Shown here: one piece after another, positions 48,476-55,999 of the stretch
Layout: each line of letters opens with the position of its first letter
Position numbering within the stretch: the first letter of the stretch is position 1
Origin: Endozoicomonas sp965196975
GTDB taxonomy: Bacteria; Pseudomonadota; Gammaproteobacteria; Pseudomonadales; Endozoicomonadaceae
Assembly (NCBI RefSeq): GCF_965196975.1
Contig: NZ_OZ239981.1
Span: 1,674,001-1,738,000 of the forward strand
Direction: 5' to 3'
DNA length: 64,000 nucleotides
Position numbers and translations under genes: made by a program
Notes under the pieces: model-generated
Seen by the model: only the letters and a program-made list of their open reading frames with translations
What the model was told of the DNA's origin: nothing
The model's database searches: none

Positions 48476-49584
48476 TTACTCCCCGGCAACCAGAGACACA
48501 TCAGGGTTGATAACATCAACCTGATCACCGGATCGAACAAAGCCCTGACCCCGGGTGATGACTCTGGCCTGTTCGGGAATTCCAGTGACCCAGAGACGAT
48601 TGCTTTCAGACTTGACCACGTCCACAGGGGTGAATTGGACCCGATTGCCGGTAGTTACCCATTTGATACCGGGTTCTCCATCTTCACTCAACGCGAGCCA
48701 TGCTGGGCTGATTTCAAGCGCCAGTACTTCTTCCATCAGCAGGTCGGCTTCAACGCTGAGGCCTGCGGGAATTTTCATATCGGGATTTGGATTGTTAACT
48801 CGACAGAAAATGTCCGGGTCGATGCATTCGCCTGTCGATCAATAAAACGAATAGTCGCTTCGCTGGTTGCTCCACCAAGAAATCGGACAACCGCTTTCTG
48901 GCCAGACTTAAAGTAATTAATGTGATTCTGGGGAACATCGACATGGACCACCAGAGGGTCAAGGTCGAGAATTTCAGCGACCGGCTTGCCTTTATCAATA
49001 AAGTCACCGACTTCCACGTGGCGCTTATTCAGAATGCCGGAAACGGGCGCCTTAATCAGCGTATTTTCCCATTGAGTCTGGAGCTGTTCTTTTTGCGACA
49101 GCGCCTCAGCCAGGGAGGCTTCAAGTTGAGTGATCTGATTATCGGCAATGTGTTTTTTCTTTTGTAGAGAAAGGGCTGACTGGTAATCCTGCTCAGCCTG
49201 TCTTACGCGAGCTTCAGCCGATTTCAATTGAGCTTTCAGGCTGCCTTCACGCAGGCGGATCATTTCATCTCCAGCAGCCATCAGCTGCCCGCGTTCAGCA
49301 CTGATAGTAATAACTCGGGCTGCCAGTTCAGCACTGACCGTGACGGTTCGATCAGTTTCCGTTGTACCATAGAGTGTCAGTGTACGTTTTACCGGTACTT
49401 GCTCAAAGTGAGAAGCCTGAACGACGGGAATCACCGTATTCTCATGGCTATCCTGGGCAGGAGGGGTAACTTTTTCAGTATCGTTGATATTAACGACATC
49501 AGCGGTCAACAGGTAGATACCAATGCCAGCCGCAATAACACCGGCGGCTAACCATGAGCCGTTCACATTGACTAACTTTTGCAC
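48476..49584 (-). pseudogene. RND membrane-fusion (HlyD-like) adaptor, frameshifted
   Basis: The N-terminal 269 codons have an anchor helix, the lipoyl half ('AELAARVITISAERGQLMAA'), a coiled coil ('VRQAEQDYQSALSLQKKKHI') and 'GILNKRHVEVGDFIDKGKPV'. At about 48781-48800 the frame shifts: the zero frame ends 'ELTIQIPI', while the other frame reads 'NPNPDMKIPAGLSVEADLL' and continues to the normal C-terminus ('ITRGQGFVRSGDQVDVINPD') at 48476. Loss of one base explains it. The stop lies 6 bases before the pump gene. Confidence 0.87.
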
Positions 49585-49869
49585 TCTTGTATTACCCCAG
49601 TATCACATTCTTATTCTGAGTTGGCAGTCATTGCCCTGACGTGTGTTCGTTTTTTAGCGTCTACCCGGCGAGTTACTGAAGCATTTATAGAAAAAATACA
49701 ACGCCGGACGCGTACTTATGTCCTTAAGGTCTGCAATTCTCGCAATATCTCATTAGAAATGCGACCAGTTTCTTATAGTTCAATAAGACGATGGGGGAGG
49801 GCGAGAGAATACCAGGAGTCCAGTTATAAGAACTCCTGGCTGATGATTTGAGAAAATATTGCGATTTTT
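49585..49869. other. intergenic, no convincing gene
   Basis: 285 bases upstream of the adaptor gene. A plus-strand open frame at 49579-49851 lacks a ribosome site, has no family resemblance and overlaps the adaptor start, so it is not called. A promoter for the adaptor-pump unit is expected here. Confidence 0.5.
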
Positions 49870-51051
49870 TTATCTCACAGCATGTGCTCGCTTATTTTCC
49901 CTGACAATAACCGGTGGAAGAATTTCTGCAATTGAATACTCATAAACTGAAGTAGGCACATGGTGGTAACCAAAACTGGCTACCGTTAAAAATGCCTGTA
50001 CGCTATTTAGAACCCATCTTTCACGTTCAGTTGCCCATTCATAAAAAGTATGACCTAAATGCATAATGCCAAAGACATCACCCGCTAAACCATGGTTGTG
50101 ATCATGGTAGTGTTTCTGTGTACCACTGATAAATTCACCAACGCCATGTGCATGGTCAATAACCTCGGCAGAGTGGAATAAGAAGCTGACAGTACTCTTC
50201 AGTTGACTCTTAAAATTAGAAGGTCCGGCTGGAGGCGTATGATGATGACCATCTATAGGTATACCTATGTGATGCGCAGCGCCTAGTACGTGCAAGACAA
50301 GACCGAAAAGATCACCATAACCGATAGCTGATTTAAACGCTGATCCTCTGTAAAGCTTCCAACGGTCAAGTACATGAACAGAGGTCGGGACATTCTCACT
50401 GTCAAATACAATCACCATAGAGTAGCTATCACCTATATCGAGAATCAGGAACTCTTCATGAAGCGCGGAAAGTGCCGCACGTAAATAATTTGTTTCTGCT
50501 GATTGAATATCATGTTTCTCCGGTTGAAATAAATGCAGCACTTCTGAATTCTTTGTTTTTCCTATTAGATAGTCAGAAACTTCAGCCCTGTCATTCAGCT
50601 CTTTATAAGCTGCAACAACCAGCGAGGGGTGTAGCTGGGTGATGATTGCTCTGGTTAGGGGGTTATCTTTATTCCCAAGCTGAAGCTCTTCAAAATCAAT
50701 ACTGAGCGGAATTTTCGTTTTTTGATCATCTTTATGAACGGTTATGAAGCCTAAATCAGTACTGCTTTCTGAAGTATGATGGAAATCTCCTTGAAATTTC
50801 AAAACGTTAATTGGGAGTATTGCCCCCTTATTTTGATCATCAGCATTCTGCAGTGGTTCAAACCTATAATGACATACACTATCAACGTCTGAGCACTCTG
50901 CTGATATTGAACCTTTAAATAACTCTTTTTCAAGATAACTTAATGAAATATCTGTAGATTTTACTAAACTATCCGGTGCAGCTAACACAACCCCTGGAAA
51001 AAAGATTGAAAAGGCTAAAGCAAAGCATTTGCTTTTTTGAAAAGCGGTCAT
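49870..51051 (-). CDS. secreted His-rich protein of unknown function
   Basis: 393 residues. Clear Sec signal peptide ('LAFSIFFPGVVLAAPDS', cut after 'VLA'). The C-terminal half is rich in histidine: 'LGAAHHIGIPIDGHHHTPPA', 'HSAEVIDHAHGVGEF', 'KHYHDHNHGLAGDVFGIMHL'. These clusters suggest a metal-binding periplasmic or surface protein, possibly for zinc, copper or iron. Two cysteines lie near residue 55 ('ECSDVDSVCHY'). No family is recognised. It is a single gene on the strand of xthA. Confidence 0.75.
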   Translation of the reverse strand: MTAFQKSKCFALAFSIFFPGVVLAAPDSLVKSTDISLSYLEKELFKGSISAECSDVDSVCHYRFEPLQNADDQNKGAILPINVLKFQGDFHHTSESSTDLGFITVHKDDQKTKIPLSIDFEELQLGNKDNPLTRAIITQLHPSLVVAAYKELNDRAEVSDYLIGKTKNSEVLHLFQPEKHDIQSAETNYLRAALSALHEEFLILDIGDSYSMVIVFDSENVPTSVHVLDRWKLYRGSAFKSAIGYGDLFGLVLHVLGAAHHIGIPIDGHHHTPPAGPSNFKSQLKSTVSFLFHSAEVIDHAHGVGEFISGTQKHYHDHNHGLAGDVFGIMHLGHTFYEWATERERWVLNSVQAFLTVASFGYHHVPTSVYEYSIAEILPPVIVRENKRAHAVR

Positions 51052-51157
51052 ACTTATTTCCCAATCATTTGTTATTGATTGGCCTTAGAATAGACCGCCT
51101 TTCAAATGTTACAAATGCGAATGATTATCAAATAATAAATTATAATTTATATGTCCA

Positions 51158-51964
51158 TTAAAACTCGGCAATAACCGGAGCATGATCAGAGGGTTTCTCC
51201 ATTGCTCTGATATCATAATCAATAATGACAGATTGGCATTCTTTCATTAATGAAGCCGTTGCTAAAAAACCATCTATCCTCAACCCCCTTTTTGGTTCAC
51301 TCTCAAATCCACGGCTGCGATAGTCAAACCAGCTGAAGCGTTGGCTCTCATCAGGATATAGTTTTCTAAAACAATCGGTTAGTCCCCAGCCAAGAAGTCG
51401 GTCAAACCATTCCCGCTCCTCAGGTAGAAAGCTGCATTTTCCTGTTCTCAGCCAACGCTTGGCATTGTCAGGCCCAATGCCAATATCCTTGTCTGTATGA
51501 GAGATATTGAAATCTCCAATTACCAAAACATTGGAAGACGGCTGGCATTTGGCCCGCAGGTAGTCTTGTAAATCATTGTAAAATTTTTCTTTGCCAGAAA
51601 ACTTGATTTCATGACTTCGGTTTTCTCCCTGAGGAAAATAGCCATTTACCACTCTCAAAGATTGTCCATTAATATCATAATCACCGATAATCATTCGTCT
51701 CTGAGAATCAGGATGATCTGTCGGGAATCCTCTCTGGATACTTAATGGTGGCGTTTTGCTGAGTAGGGCAACACCATAATGGGTTTTCTGGCCGTGAAAG
51801 CATACTTGGTAACCCATTTCATTTAATGAACCAACCGGGAAGTCTTCATCAGAAACCTTCGTTTCCTGTAGTCCGATAATATCTGGGCTATGGTTATCAA
51901 TGACTTGGGCAAGCTGATGAAGTCTGGATCTCAGACCATTAACATTAAAACTTACTATTTTCAT
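51158..51964 (-). CDS. xthA: exonuclease III
   Basis: 268 residues. Apurinic/apyrimidinic endonuclease and 3'-5' exonuclease of the EEP superfamily. The catalytic blocks are 'SFNVNGLRSRL', 'IIGLQETKVSDEDFP', 'NGYFPQGENR', 'VIGDFNISHTDKDIG' and 'SDHAPVIAEF'. Length is normal. It is the last host gene before the dif site, 76 bases further on. Confidence 0.96.
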   Translation of the reverse strand: MKIVSFNVNGLRSRLHQLAQVIDNHSPDIIGLQETKVSDEDFPVGSLNEMGYQVCFHGQKTHYGVALLSKTPPLSIQRGFPTDHPDSQRRMIIGDYDINGQSLRVVNGYFPQGENRSHEIKFSGKEKFYNDLQDYLRAKCQPSSNVLVIGDFNISHTDKDIGIGPDNAKRWLRTGKCSFLPEEREWFDRLLGWGLTDCFRKLYPDESQRFSWFDYRSRGFESEPKRGLRIDGFLATASLMKECQSVIIDYDIRAMEKPSDHAPVIAEF

Positions 51965-52039
51965 GTATTCATCACTCTAACCAAACTCTGATTCTGCCAT
52001 TGTATTTATTCCTCCTTGGGAAGAACAGTGGCACATATT

Positions 52040-52067
52040 ATTTAACATAATATATATTATGCGAAAT
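52040..52067 (+). other. dif: attL: chromosomal dif arm joined to prophage
   Basis: 28-base dif-like site: XerD arm ATTTAACATAA (52040-52050), spacer TATATA, XerC arm TTATGCGAAAT (52057-52067). The XerD arm is identical to that of E. coli dif read in this direction, and the spacer differs by one base. The outer XerC bases differ from E. coli (GAAAT for GCACC), which is usual between species. The host XerD arm here and the degenerate one at attR place the crossover at the XerC side. Confidence 0.88.
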
Positions 52068-52233
52068 AGGCAGGAATCCTAATCATAAAGATGTAATTGA
52101 TAGGATTCATCTATGACCCTCCAAATACATATCAATTCCATTTTGTCAAATAATCCCCGTTGCCGGGAACCTGAGTTTATTTATCAGGAATGCGGTTTTT
52201 ATAACTATAAATAAGGCAATGGAGTTATTTGTA

Positions 52234-52713
52234 ATGCCTAAAAAGTCTAAAAAACCTGCCAACCACGCCACAAACACTTCCATTTATAAAACTGCCTGCA
52301 AACGTAATAGCGTCTGTATCAGCGTCACTACCCGCTACGGGACACGCTCTGGATGTTGCACCATCAAGGAAGCCGCCAGACTCTGCTTGCGCTCTGAGGC
52401 CACTATCCGCCGCTGGCTACGAAACCAAACCATTTCCGATCAAGCATCAGCTCAACTACTAGCCATTTACGTTGCTGGCGTTATGCCTTGGCATGCCTTT
52501 GAAGGATTCAGCATTAATGATGAAGGCAAGCTTATCGACACCATAGGCCGCAGCCATACCGCTTCAGAAATACAAGAACGCGGGCATTATTGGAGCGAAA
52601 ACAAACGTCTTAGAGCAATTATCGACAACTTAAAGGTACAAATTGCACAAAGGAATCAGGAATCCAAGGAAAGGCCAGTTCGCATTAAACCAACCTTAAG
52701 ACTGGTGAAATAA
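52234..52713 (+). CDS. phage HTH protein (DUF3653-like)
   Basis: 159 residues from the ATG at 52234, which has GGAG nine bases upstream; an ATG at 52219 has poor spacing. 'CCTIKEAARLCLRSEATIRR' followed by 'WLRNQTIS' is an HTH-like segment. 'LLAIYVAGVMPWHAFEGFSI' resembles the DUF3653 phage family, from memory. A basic, lysine-rich N-terminus and a C-terminal coiled segment flank it. It is the leftmost prophage gene, reading inward from attL, opposite to the late operon. It is likely a regulator. Confidence 0.75.
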   Translation: MPKKSKKPANHATNTSIYKTACKRNSVCISVTTRYGTRSGCCTIKEAARLCLRSEATIRRWLRNQTISDQASAQLLAIYVAGVMPWHAFEGFSINDEGKLIDTIGRSHTASEIQERGHYWSENKRLRAIIDNLKVQIAQRNQESKERPVRIKPTLRLVK

Positions 52714-52717
52714 ACCA

Positions 52718-52746
52718 AAGCCCGTGTTCTTGTTGAATACGGGCTT
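52718..52746 (+). terminator. terminator of the leftmost prophage gene
   Basis: AAGCCCGT (52718-52725) pairs with ACGGGCTT (52739-52746), starting 4 bases after the stop and followed by TCTATAT. Confidence 0.7.
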
Positions 52747-52766
52747 CTATATAAAAAATCAATCAT

Positions 52767-52788
52767 AAAAAAAGCCCCGACTAGCGGG
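52767..52788 (-). terminator. leftward terminator after the hairpin array
   Basis: On the minus strand, CCCG, five bases, CGGG and GC are followed by TTTTTTT. The stem is short but the T-run is good. It would end any transcript through the hairpin array. Confidence 0.5.
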
Positions 52789-52801
52789 ACCCTGAATCCT
52801 T

Positions 52802-53036
52802 ATTGTTGTTATTATCTGGAAAGGCTATCCTTAGCCAGCAGCTCCTTTCCTTATTATTATTTTTCTTCCGTGGTAGGCCGATCCTTGGCCTGCTGCGTTT
52901 CTTATTATTGTTATTTCCTTCAGGCTATCCTTAGCCTTTGCCCCTGTTGTTATTATTAGTTCCCTGAGGCTGTCCGTAGCCGGTGTCCCTGTTGTTATTA
53001 TCCCTTCCTTGGGTGGCCATCCTTGGCCGGTGTATC
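52802..53036 (-). repeat. array of five hairpin repeats
   Basis: Five palindromic cores at 52823-52836, 52876-52890, 52923-52936, 52968-52981 and 53015-53028, each of the form GGCT/GGCC, a 5-7 base loop containing AAGGA or ACGGA on the minus strand, then AGCC/GGCC. Starts are 45-53 bases apart. Between them are conserved AT-rich blocks (AATAATAACAACAGG-like on the minus strand). It lies between the late-operon terminator and a second leftward terminator. It could be an RNA, a replication or packaging signal, or part of a small repetitive gene. Confidence 0.8.
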
Positions 53037-53079
53037 CTTTTGCATCCTTGCACCTGTACATAACCACTTTACGTGCCAA
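52831..53079 (-). CDS. possible repetitive small protein over the hairpin array
   Basis: An open frame of 82 codons (TTG at 53079, or ATG at 53061) spans the hairpins. Its translation shows a loose 15-17 residue repeat: 'TPATDSLRELIITTG', 'AKAKDSLKEITIIRN', 'GQGSAYHGRKIIIRK'. Most units stay in frame, which suggests coding, but no ribosome site is visible and the stop falls inside the last hairpin. The DNA palindromes may be the real function and the frame a by-product. Confidence 0.3.
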   Translation of the reverse strand: MARKVVMYRCKDAKGYTGQGWPPKEGIITTGTPATDSLRELIITTGAKAKDSLKEITIIRNAAGQGSAYHGRKIIIRKGAAG

Positions 53080-53191
53080 CTTTGGTCATTTTCAGTCGTA
53101 CCAAGGGATTGCGCCTAACTGGGTGATTTACAAACACTTTATATATGAGTAATGGTTACTTGCAGATGTCACTAAAAGAAACAGAAGTAAT

Positions 53192-53217
53192 AAAAAAGCC
53201 TGCGCGAACACAGGCTT
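53192..53217 (-). terminator. late-operon terminator of the prophage
   Basis: On the minus strand, AAGCCTG, an 8-base loop and CAGGCTT are followed by TTTT. It begins six bases after the last late gene. A good intrinsic terminator. Confidence 0.85.
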
Positions 53218-53222
53218 AGGGA

Positions 53223-53336
53223 TTATTTTTTGTTTTTGGCTTTAACTATCCGCCCTCCCTTGATGTATTTAAAGCCTTTTTTCAGTTTTCCCTTACCCTT
53301 AGTGCCGGTCTTTTTCGAGACGCTTTTGCGAGCCAT
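53223..53336 (-). CDS. 37-residue very basic phage protein
   Basis: 'MARKSVSKKTGTKGKGKLKK' then 'GFKYIKGGRIVKAKNKK'; 15 of 37 residues are Lys or Arg. GGAGG precedes the start by 8 bases. Last gene of the late operon, 2 bases after its neighbour. It could condense DNA inside the capsid, a role suggested by charge only. Confidence 0.7.
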   Translation of the reverse strand: MARKSVSKKTGTKGKGKLKKGFKYIKGGRIVKAKNKK

Positions 53337-53338
53337 GG

Positions 53339-53524
53339 TCAGTCCTCCCGTTGCTCCAGTTGGTTAATGCGGTATTCCGTTATTCCCCGCCATGCATTCA
53401 GGTCACTGAGTTTCTGGTTAATGGCGTCACTCTTGTTCAGGTTCAGCCCGCTACCCCCCAGTAACAGAATCATCAGTACGTACATCGGGCCTTGGTTTTT
53501 CCCCTGCTCCATAAGCCACCCCAT
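53339..53524 (-). CDS. 61-residue phage membrane protein
   Basis: The start is ATG at 53524 behind GGGAGGATAAC, overlapping nothing; a longer frame from 53605 would run inside the previous gene. 'MGWLMEQGKNQGPMYVLMIL' opens a single helix. The charged C-terminus ('LSDLNAWRGITEYRINQLEQ') could form a coiled coil. This layout would also fit a small holin or virion membrane protein. Confidence 0.7.
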   Translation of the reverse strand: MGWLMEQGKNQGPMYVLMILLLGGSGLNLNKSDAINQKLSDLNAWRGITEYRINQLEQRED

Positions 53525-53525
53525 G

Positions 53526-53954
53526 TTATCCTCCCCGTTTTTTCCAGCCTGCCCAGTTATCCAATACCCGATGCAGCAGACGACGGAAGCCGAACACGTA
53601 GACAAAGATCAGACCGATCGCCCCCTGATAAGCAACGGGCGTTGCTTTCAAGGCTTCAAAGCCTGACATGACCGCCTGAGTGATCTGCCCTGCTTCTGGC
53701 CAGATCAGAGTCAGTAGCGGAGCAAAGAACAGTAAGAGCAGGGGCAGGGTAAACAGCAGGATCAAATAACCATCTTCCCACGTAATGTTGTCCCGGCTCT
53801 GGTGATCCAGCTTGCCCGCCGCTTCCGCCCTTGCCTGTCGCTGATTGATCTGTGCCTGCTGGTCGATCTCTTTGAGCTTCGCTTTATGCTGAGAGCGCTC
53901 CCGCCACCACGACAGGGCACCGCCCAGCAAACTGGCAATCACTGTAGCCCCCAT
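53526..53954 (-). CDS. phage membrane protein with three helices
   Basis: About 142 residues from the ATG at 53954, which follows GAGGCAGGT; an upstream ATG at 53993 overlaps the previous gene by 55 bases and is less likely. A short N-terminal hydrophobic segment ('MGATVIASLLGGALSWW'), a charged helix ('RSQHKAKLKEIDQQAQINQR'), then 'YLILLFTLPLLLLFFAPLL' and 'GAIGLIFVYVFGF'. It resembles holins or virion membrane proteins by topology, with no family match. Confidence 0.7.
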   Translation of the reverse strand: MGATVIASLLGGALSWWRERSQHKAKLKEIDQQAQINQRQARAEAAGKLDHQSRDNITWEDGYLILLFTLPLLLLFFAPLLTLIWPEAGQITQAVMSGFEALKATPVAYQGAIGLIFVYVFGFRRLLHRVLDNWAGWKKRGG

Positions 53955-54223
53955 ACCTGCCTCGCGTACTGTTTTCGATACTCGGGCGCCCATGGGTTGA
54001 TCAGGTCTAACCCGCCGTAGATGTGGTTAAACAGATTCTGGGTTGCCTTGGGGTTGCCGGTAATGGCTTCCCCCAGACCAATGGCACCTTGATTGAAGAT
54101 GTTGTTCTCATCCACGGGGTTAATGGCGGCGGCGGTTTTCTCGGCGCCTTTGTACAGGACATAGGCACCGAGCGCACCAATGCCCAAGACGATAAAAAAC
54201 TGTTTGTCATTCAGTACACTCAT
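53939..54223 (-). CDS. phage single-helix membrane protein
   Basis: 94 residues: 'FFIVLGIGALGAYVLYKGAE' near the N-terminus is a membrane helix, and the remainder ('QNLFNHIYGGLDLINPWAPE') is soluble. Its start overlaps the end of the hydrolase gene by 4 bases (ATGA). Probably a virion membrane component. Confidence 0.75.
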   Translation of the reverse strand: MSVLNDKQFFIVLGIGALGAYVLYKGAEKTAAAINPVDENNIFNQGAIGLGEAITGNPKATQNLFNHIYGGLDLINPWAPEYRKQYARQVWGLQ

Positions 54224-54690
54224 GCCATCGCTACCCCGGCACTGATCACGGAATAACTGTAGGGTTGTACCCCGTTCTCATGGTGAATAATGGCGGCGAT
54301 GAGTTCAGGATAACGCCCCTGTTCAATCGGTGTATCCGGATGGACGTTGAGCTTATGCGCCACATGATTGATGTAGGCGTGGGTATCGTTTTCAATCGGT
54401 GGCGCCCACGTAGCGATGATTTCCGCTACGGTATCCACGCCCCGTCTTTTGTAGCTTTTCAGGATTCTGGCCATCGCCCGGATGCCGTATTCTGGCTGGA
54501 TAAAGGTGATGAACGACGGGTCACGCTGGTTGTCCGCCATGCCCTGCCAGTTGTCCCCGTGCCTTATGTTGCCGGGATTGTGGTTGCGGATGCCTCTTGG
54601 CTGATCCGCTAATCGTGCGGTTTTGTTGCTGAACATCAGGAAGCCTCCTGCCACCAGTGCCAGTAGCGTTAGTTTTGCGCCGGTATCCAT
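54220..54690 (-). CDS. virion-type peptidoglycan hydrolase with membrane anchor
   Basis: 156 residues. An N-terminal membrane helix ('LTLLALVAGGFLMFS') is followed by a transglycosylase-like fold: 'RGIRNHNPGNIRHGDNWQGM', 'PSFITFIQPEYGIRAMARIL', 'AEIIATWAPPIENDTHAYIN'. Homologues with this RGIRNxNPGNIR signature are often annotated 'structural protein P5' or phage lysozyme-like. In membrane-containing phages such an enzyme opens the cell wall during entry. Its start overlaps the preceding gene by 22 bases. Confidence 0.85.
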   Translation of the reverse strand: MDTGAKLTLLALVAGGFLMFSNKTARLADQPRGIRNHNPGNIRHGDNWQGMADNQRDPSFITFIQPEYGIRAMARILKSYKRRGVDTVAEIIATWAPPIENDTHAYINHVAHKLNVHPDTPIEQGRYPELIAAIIHHENGVQPYSYSVISAGVAMA

Positions 54691-55064
54691 AGCCGTGTCT
54701 GTTCCTCACCCGCCGCCCTCAGTGCCCGCTTCAGTTGCTCAATGGTGACGGTGGCCTTGCTGTCGTCCGCCAGTACCCAGAGCGTGGTTTCCGTGTCGCT
54801 ACTGCTGGCGGTAATGGCTCTGGCCATGCGGGTTTGACTGGTTTCGTCACCGTCGAAGGTCATGCCATCAATGGTGACTTTGATGTTGTTGACCGCCCCG
54901 GGACGGCTGGCCTTGAACTCGGCGATGATGTCCTTTTCCCAGTCGCCGGTAGGGGTTGCTTTATAGAACTCACCCGGCCTTGGGGTGTTCATTTCAATGT
55001 GGTTTTTGGGGCACTCGCCGCCGATCTGTTGGAAGGACTCGCCCACCTTGGCATAAATCTTCAT
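54669..55064 (-). CDS. phage protein with DUF4376-like C-terminus
   Basis: 131 residues. The C-terminal half ('FDGDETSQTRMARAITAS', then 'TETTLWVLADD', 'QLKRALRAAGEEQTRLW') resembles DUF4376, a domain common at the ends of tail-fibre-associated phage proteins. The N-terminal half begins 'MKIYAKVGESFQQIGGECPK'. In this tailless phage it may belong to the receptor-binding vertex spike. Overlaps its upstream neighbour by 4 bases. Confidence 0.8.
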   Translation of the reverse strand: MKIYAKVGESFQQIGGECPKNHIEMNTPRPGEFYKATPTGDWEKDIIAEFKASRPGAVNNIKVTIDGMTFDGDETSQTRMARAITASSSDTETTLWVLADDSKATVTIEQLKRALRAAGEEQTRLWIPAQN

Positions 55065-55435
55065 GCGACCAACCTCCAGACGTGGACACGACAGGGGGCA
55101 GAAGTCACTAAAGTTCCCGGATTGTACAAGTCGCCCACGTTAGTTCCACCATGCAGTGAGGTTTTACCCGTCTGCACCACAACGCCTTCAGACTCGACAT
55201 AACCCGATACCACAAACCTTGTAATGGAATTGCTAGTCATATCCGATAAATTGCCCGTCGCAAACCAGCGGCCATTGACCAGAATCTCAACCCAACAGAT
55301 GACTGGCGTGTTATTACCAAACGGACTGGCCTGAACGTAGCGGCTATTGCTATAAACTGTGCCAAAATCCAGCAGGGCGTAATCCAGATCGGGCTTGCCG
55401 TTAATCAACGGCCACTGAATGTCCATCAGTCTCAT
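55061..55435 (-). CDS. phage beta-rich protein, possible spike part
   Basis: 124 residues from the ATG at 55435, which overlaps the upstream stop (ATGA) and has GGAGG before it. The sequence is beta-rich without membrane helices: 'NTPVICWVEILVNGRWFATG', 'ITRFVVSGYVESEGVVVQTG'. Placed between a jelly-roll-like candidate and the DUF4376 protein, it may belong to the vertex or receptor-binding complex. Function inferred from position only. Confidence 0.7.
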   Translation of the reverse strand: MRLMDIQWPLINGKPDLDYALLDFGTVYSNSRYVQASPFGNNTPVICWVEILVNGRWFATGNLSDMTSNSITRFVVSGYVESEGVVVQTGKTSLHGGTNVGDLYNPGTLVTSAPCRVHVWRLVA

Positions 55436-55995
55436 TCGTTGACCTCCATCAGATACACGGTCTGCGTCCCTGCCCCGTCGCCACACAGCTGCACCGCCCC
55501 GGAGAATTCACAAAAGTCGTGTGCATGCCCCGCGAGCAGTGGTAAGCCGAGATTTTTGGCACCGGCTAACCAGACTTTGCCGGTATTGGCGGCATCGGCG
55601 TATAAGGTGAGTTTCTGGCGGGCATTGTTGGCGGCGATGGTGTGCACCTGAGCGTCCGTCAGTACCACCGGTGCGATGGGATTTAATGAACTGGCGTTTT
55701 TAATGGCAATCTCACCCGTCACCGCCGAATCTTCAATATCGCCCCAACCGTAGACCAGTGTTGCTACCAGATCACCCGTACCGGTATTGATCACCCTAAG
55801 GTTTGCTGTGGAATCACCCAGTTGAAGCTTGCGCCCGGCAATCATGTCCGAGCGTGAACCGGCATCGGTGGCAATGCGAAAGCCCATGTTGGCGGACTGG
55901 ACGTAGACCAGCCGCGCCGAGATTTTCAGGTTTTCCTCTTCGCCCTGCTTAACCCGGACGTTGAGCGATGAAATGTTAAAGCCCTGCTGGATCAT
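55432..55995 (-). CDS. phage beta-rich structural protein, possible penton/spike base
   Basis: 187 residues, no membrane helix, high beta propensity with Thr/Ala/Val-rich stretches ('LRVINTGTGDLVATLVYGWG', 'ITIAANNARQKLTLYADAAN' region), and a C-terminal 'EFSGAVQLCGDGAGTQTVYL'. It is the largest soluble structural product besides the capsid protein. In PM2 the vertices carry a separate spike protein, P1; this is the best positional candidate for a penton or spike base. No sequence similarity to P1 could be tested. Confidence 0.65.
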   Translation of the reverse strand: MIQQGFNISSLNVRVKQGEEENLKISARLVYVQSANMGFRIATDAGSRSDMIAGRKLQLGDSTANLRVINTGTGDLVATLVYGWGDIEDSAVTGEIAIKNASSLNPIAPVVLTDAQVHTIAANNARQKLTLYADAANTGKVWLAGAKNLGLPLLAGHAHDFCEFSGAVQLCGDGAGTQTVYLMEVNE

Positions 55996-55999
55996 TCCT

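Noticed and set aside
49579..49851. Plus-strand open frame of 90 codons
   Set aside because: No ribosome site, no family resemblance, and it starts within the opposite adaptor gene.
52802..53036. Regularly spaced repeats that could suggest a CRISPR array
   Set aside because: Units are imperfect, palindromic and 45-53 bases apart with conserved linkers rather than unique spacers, and no cas gene is present.
53525..53605. Upstream extension of the 61-residue phage membrane protein
   Set aside because: The extension lies within the preceding gene, while the ATG at 53524 has an excellent ribosome site.
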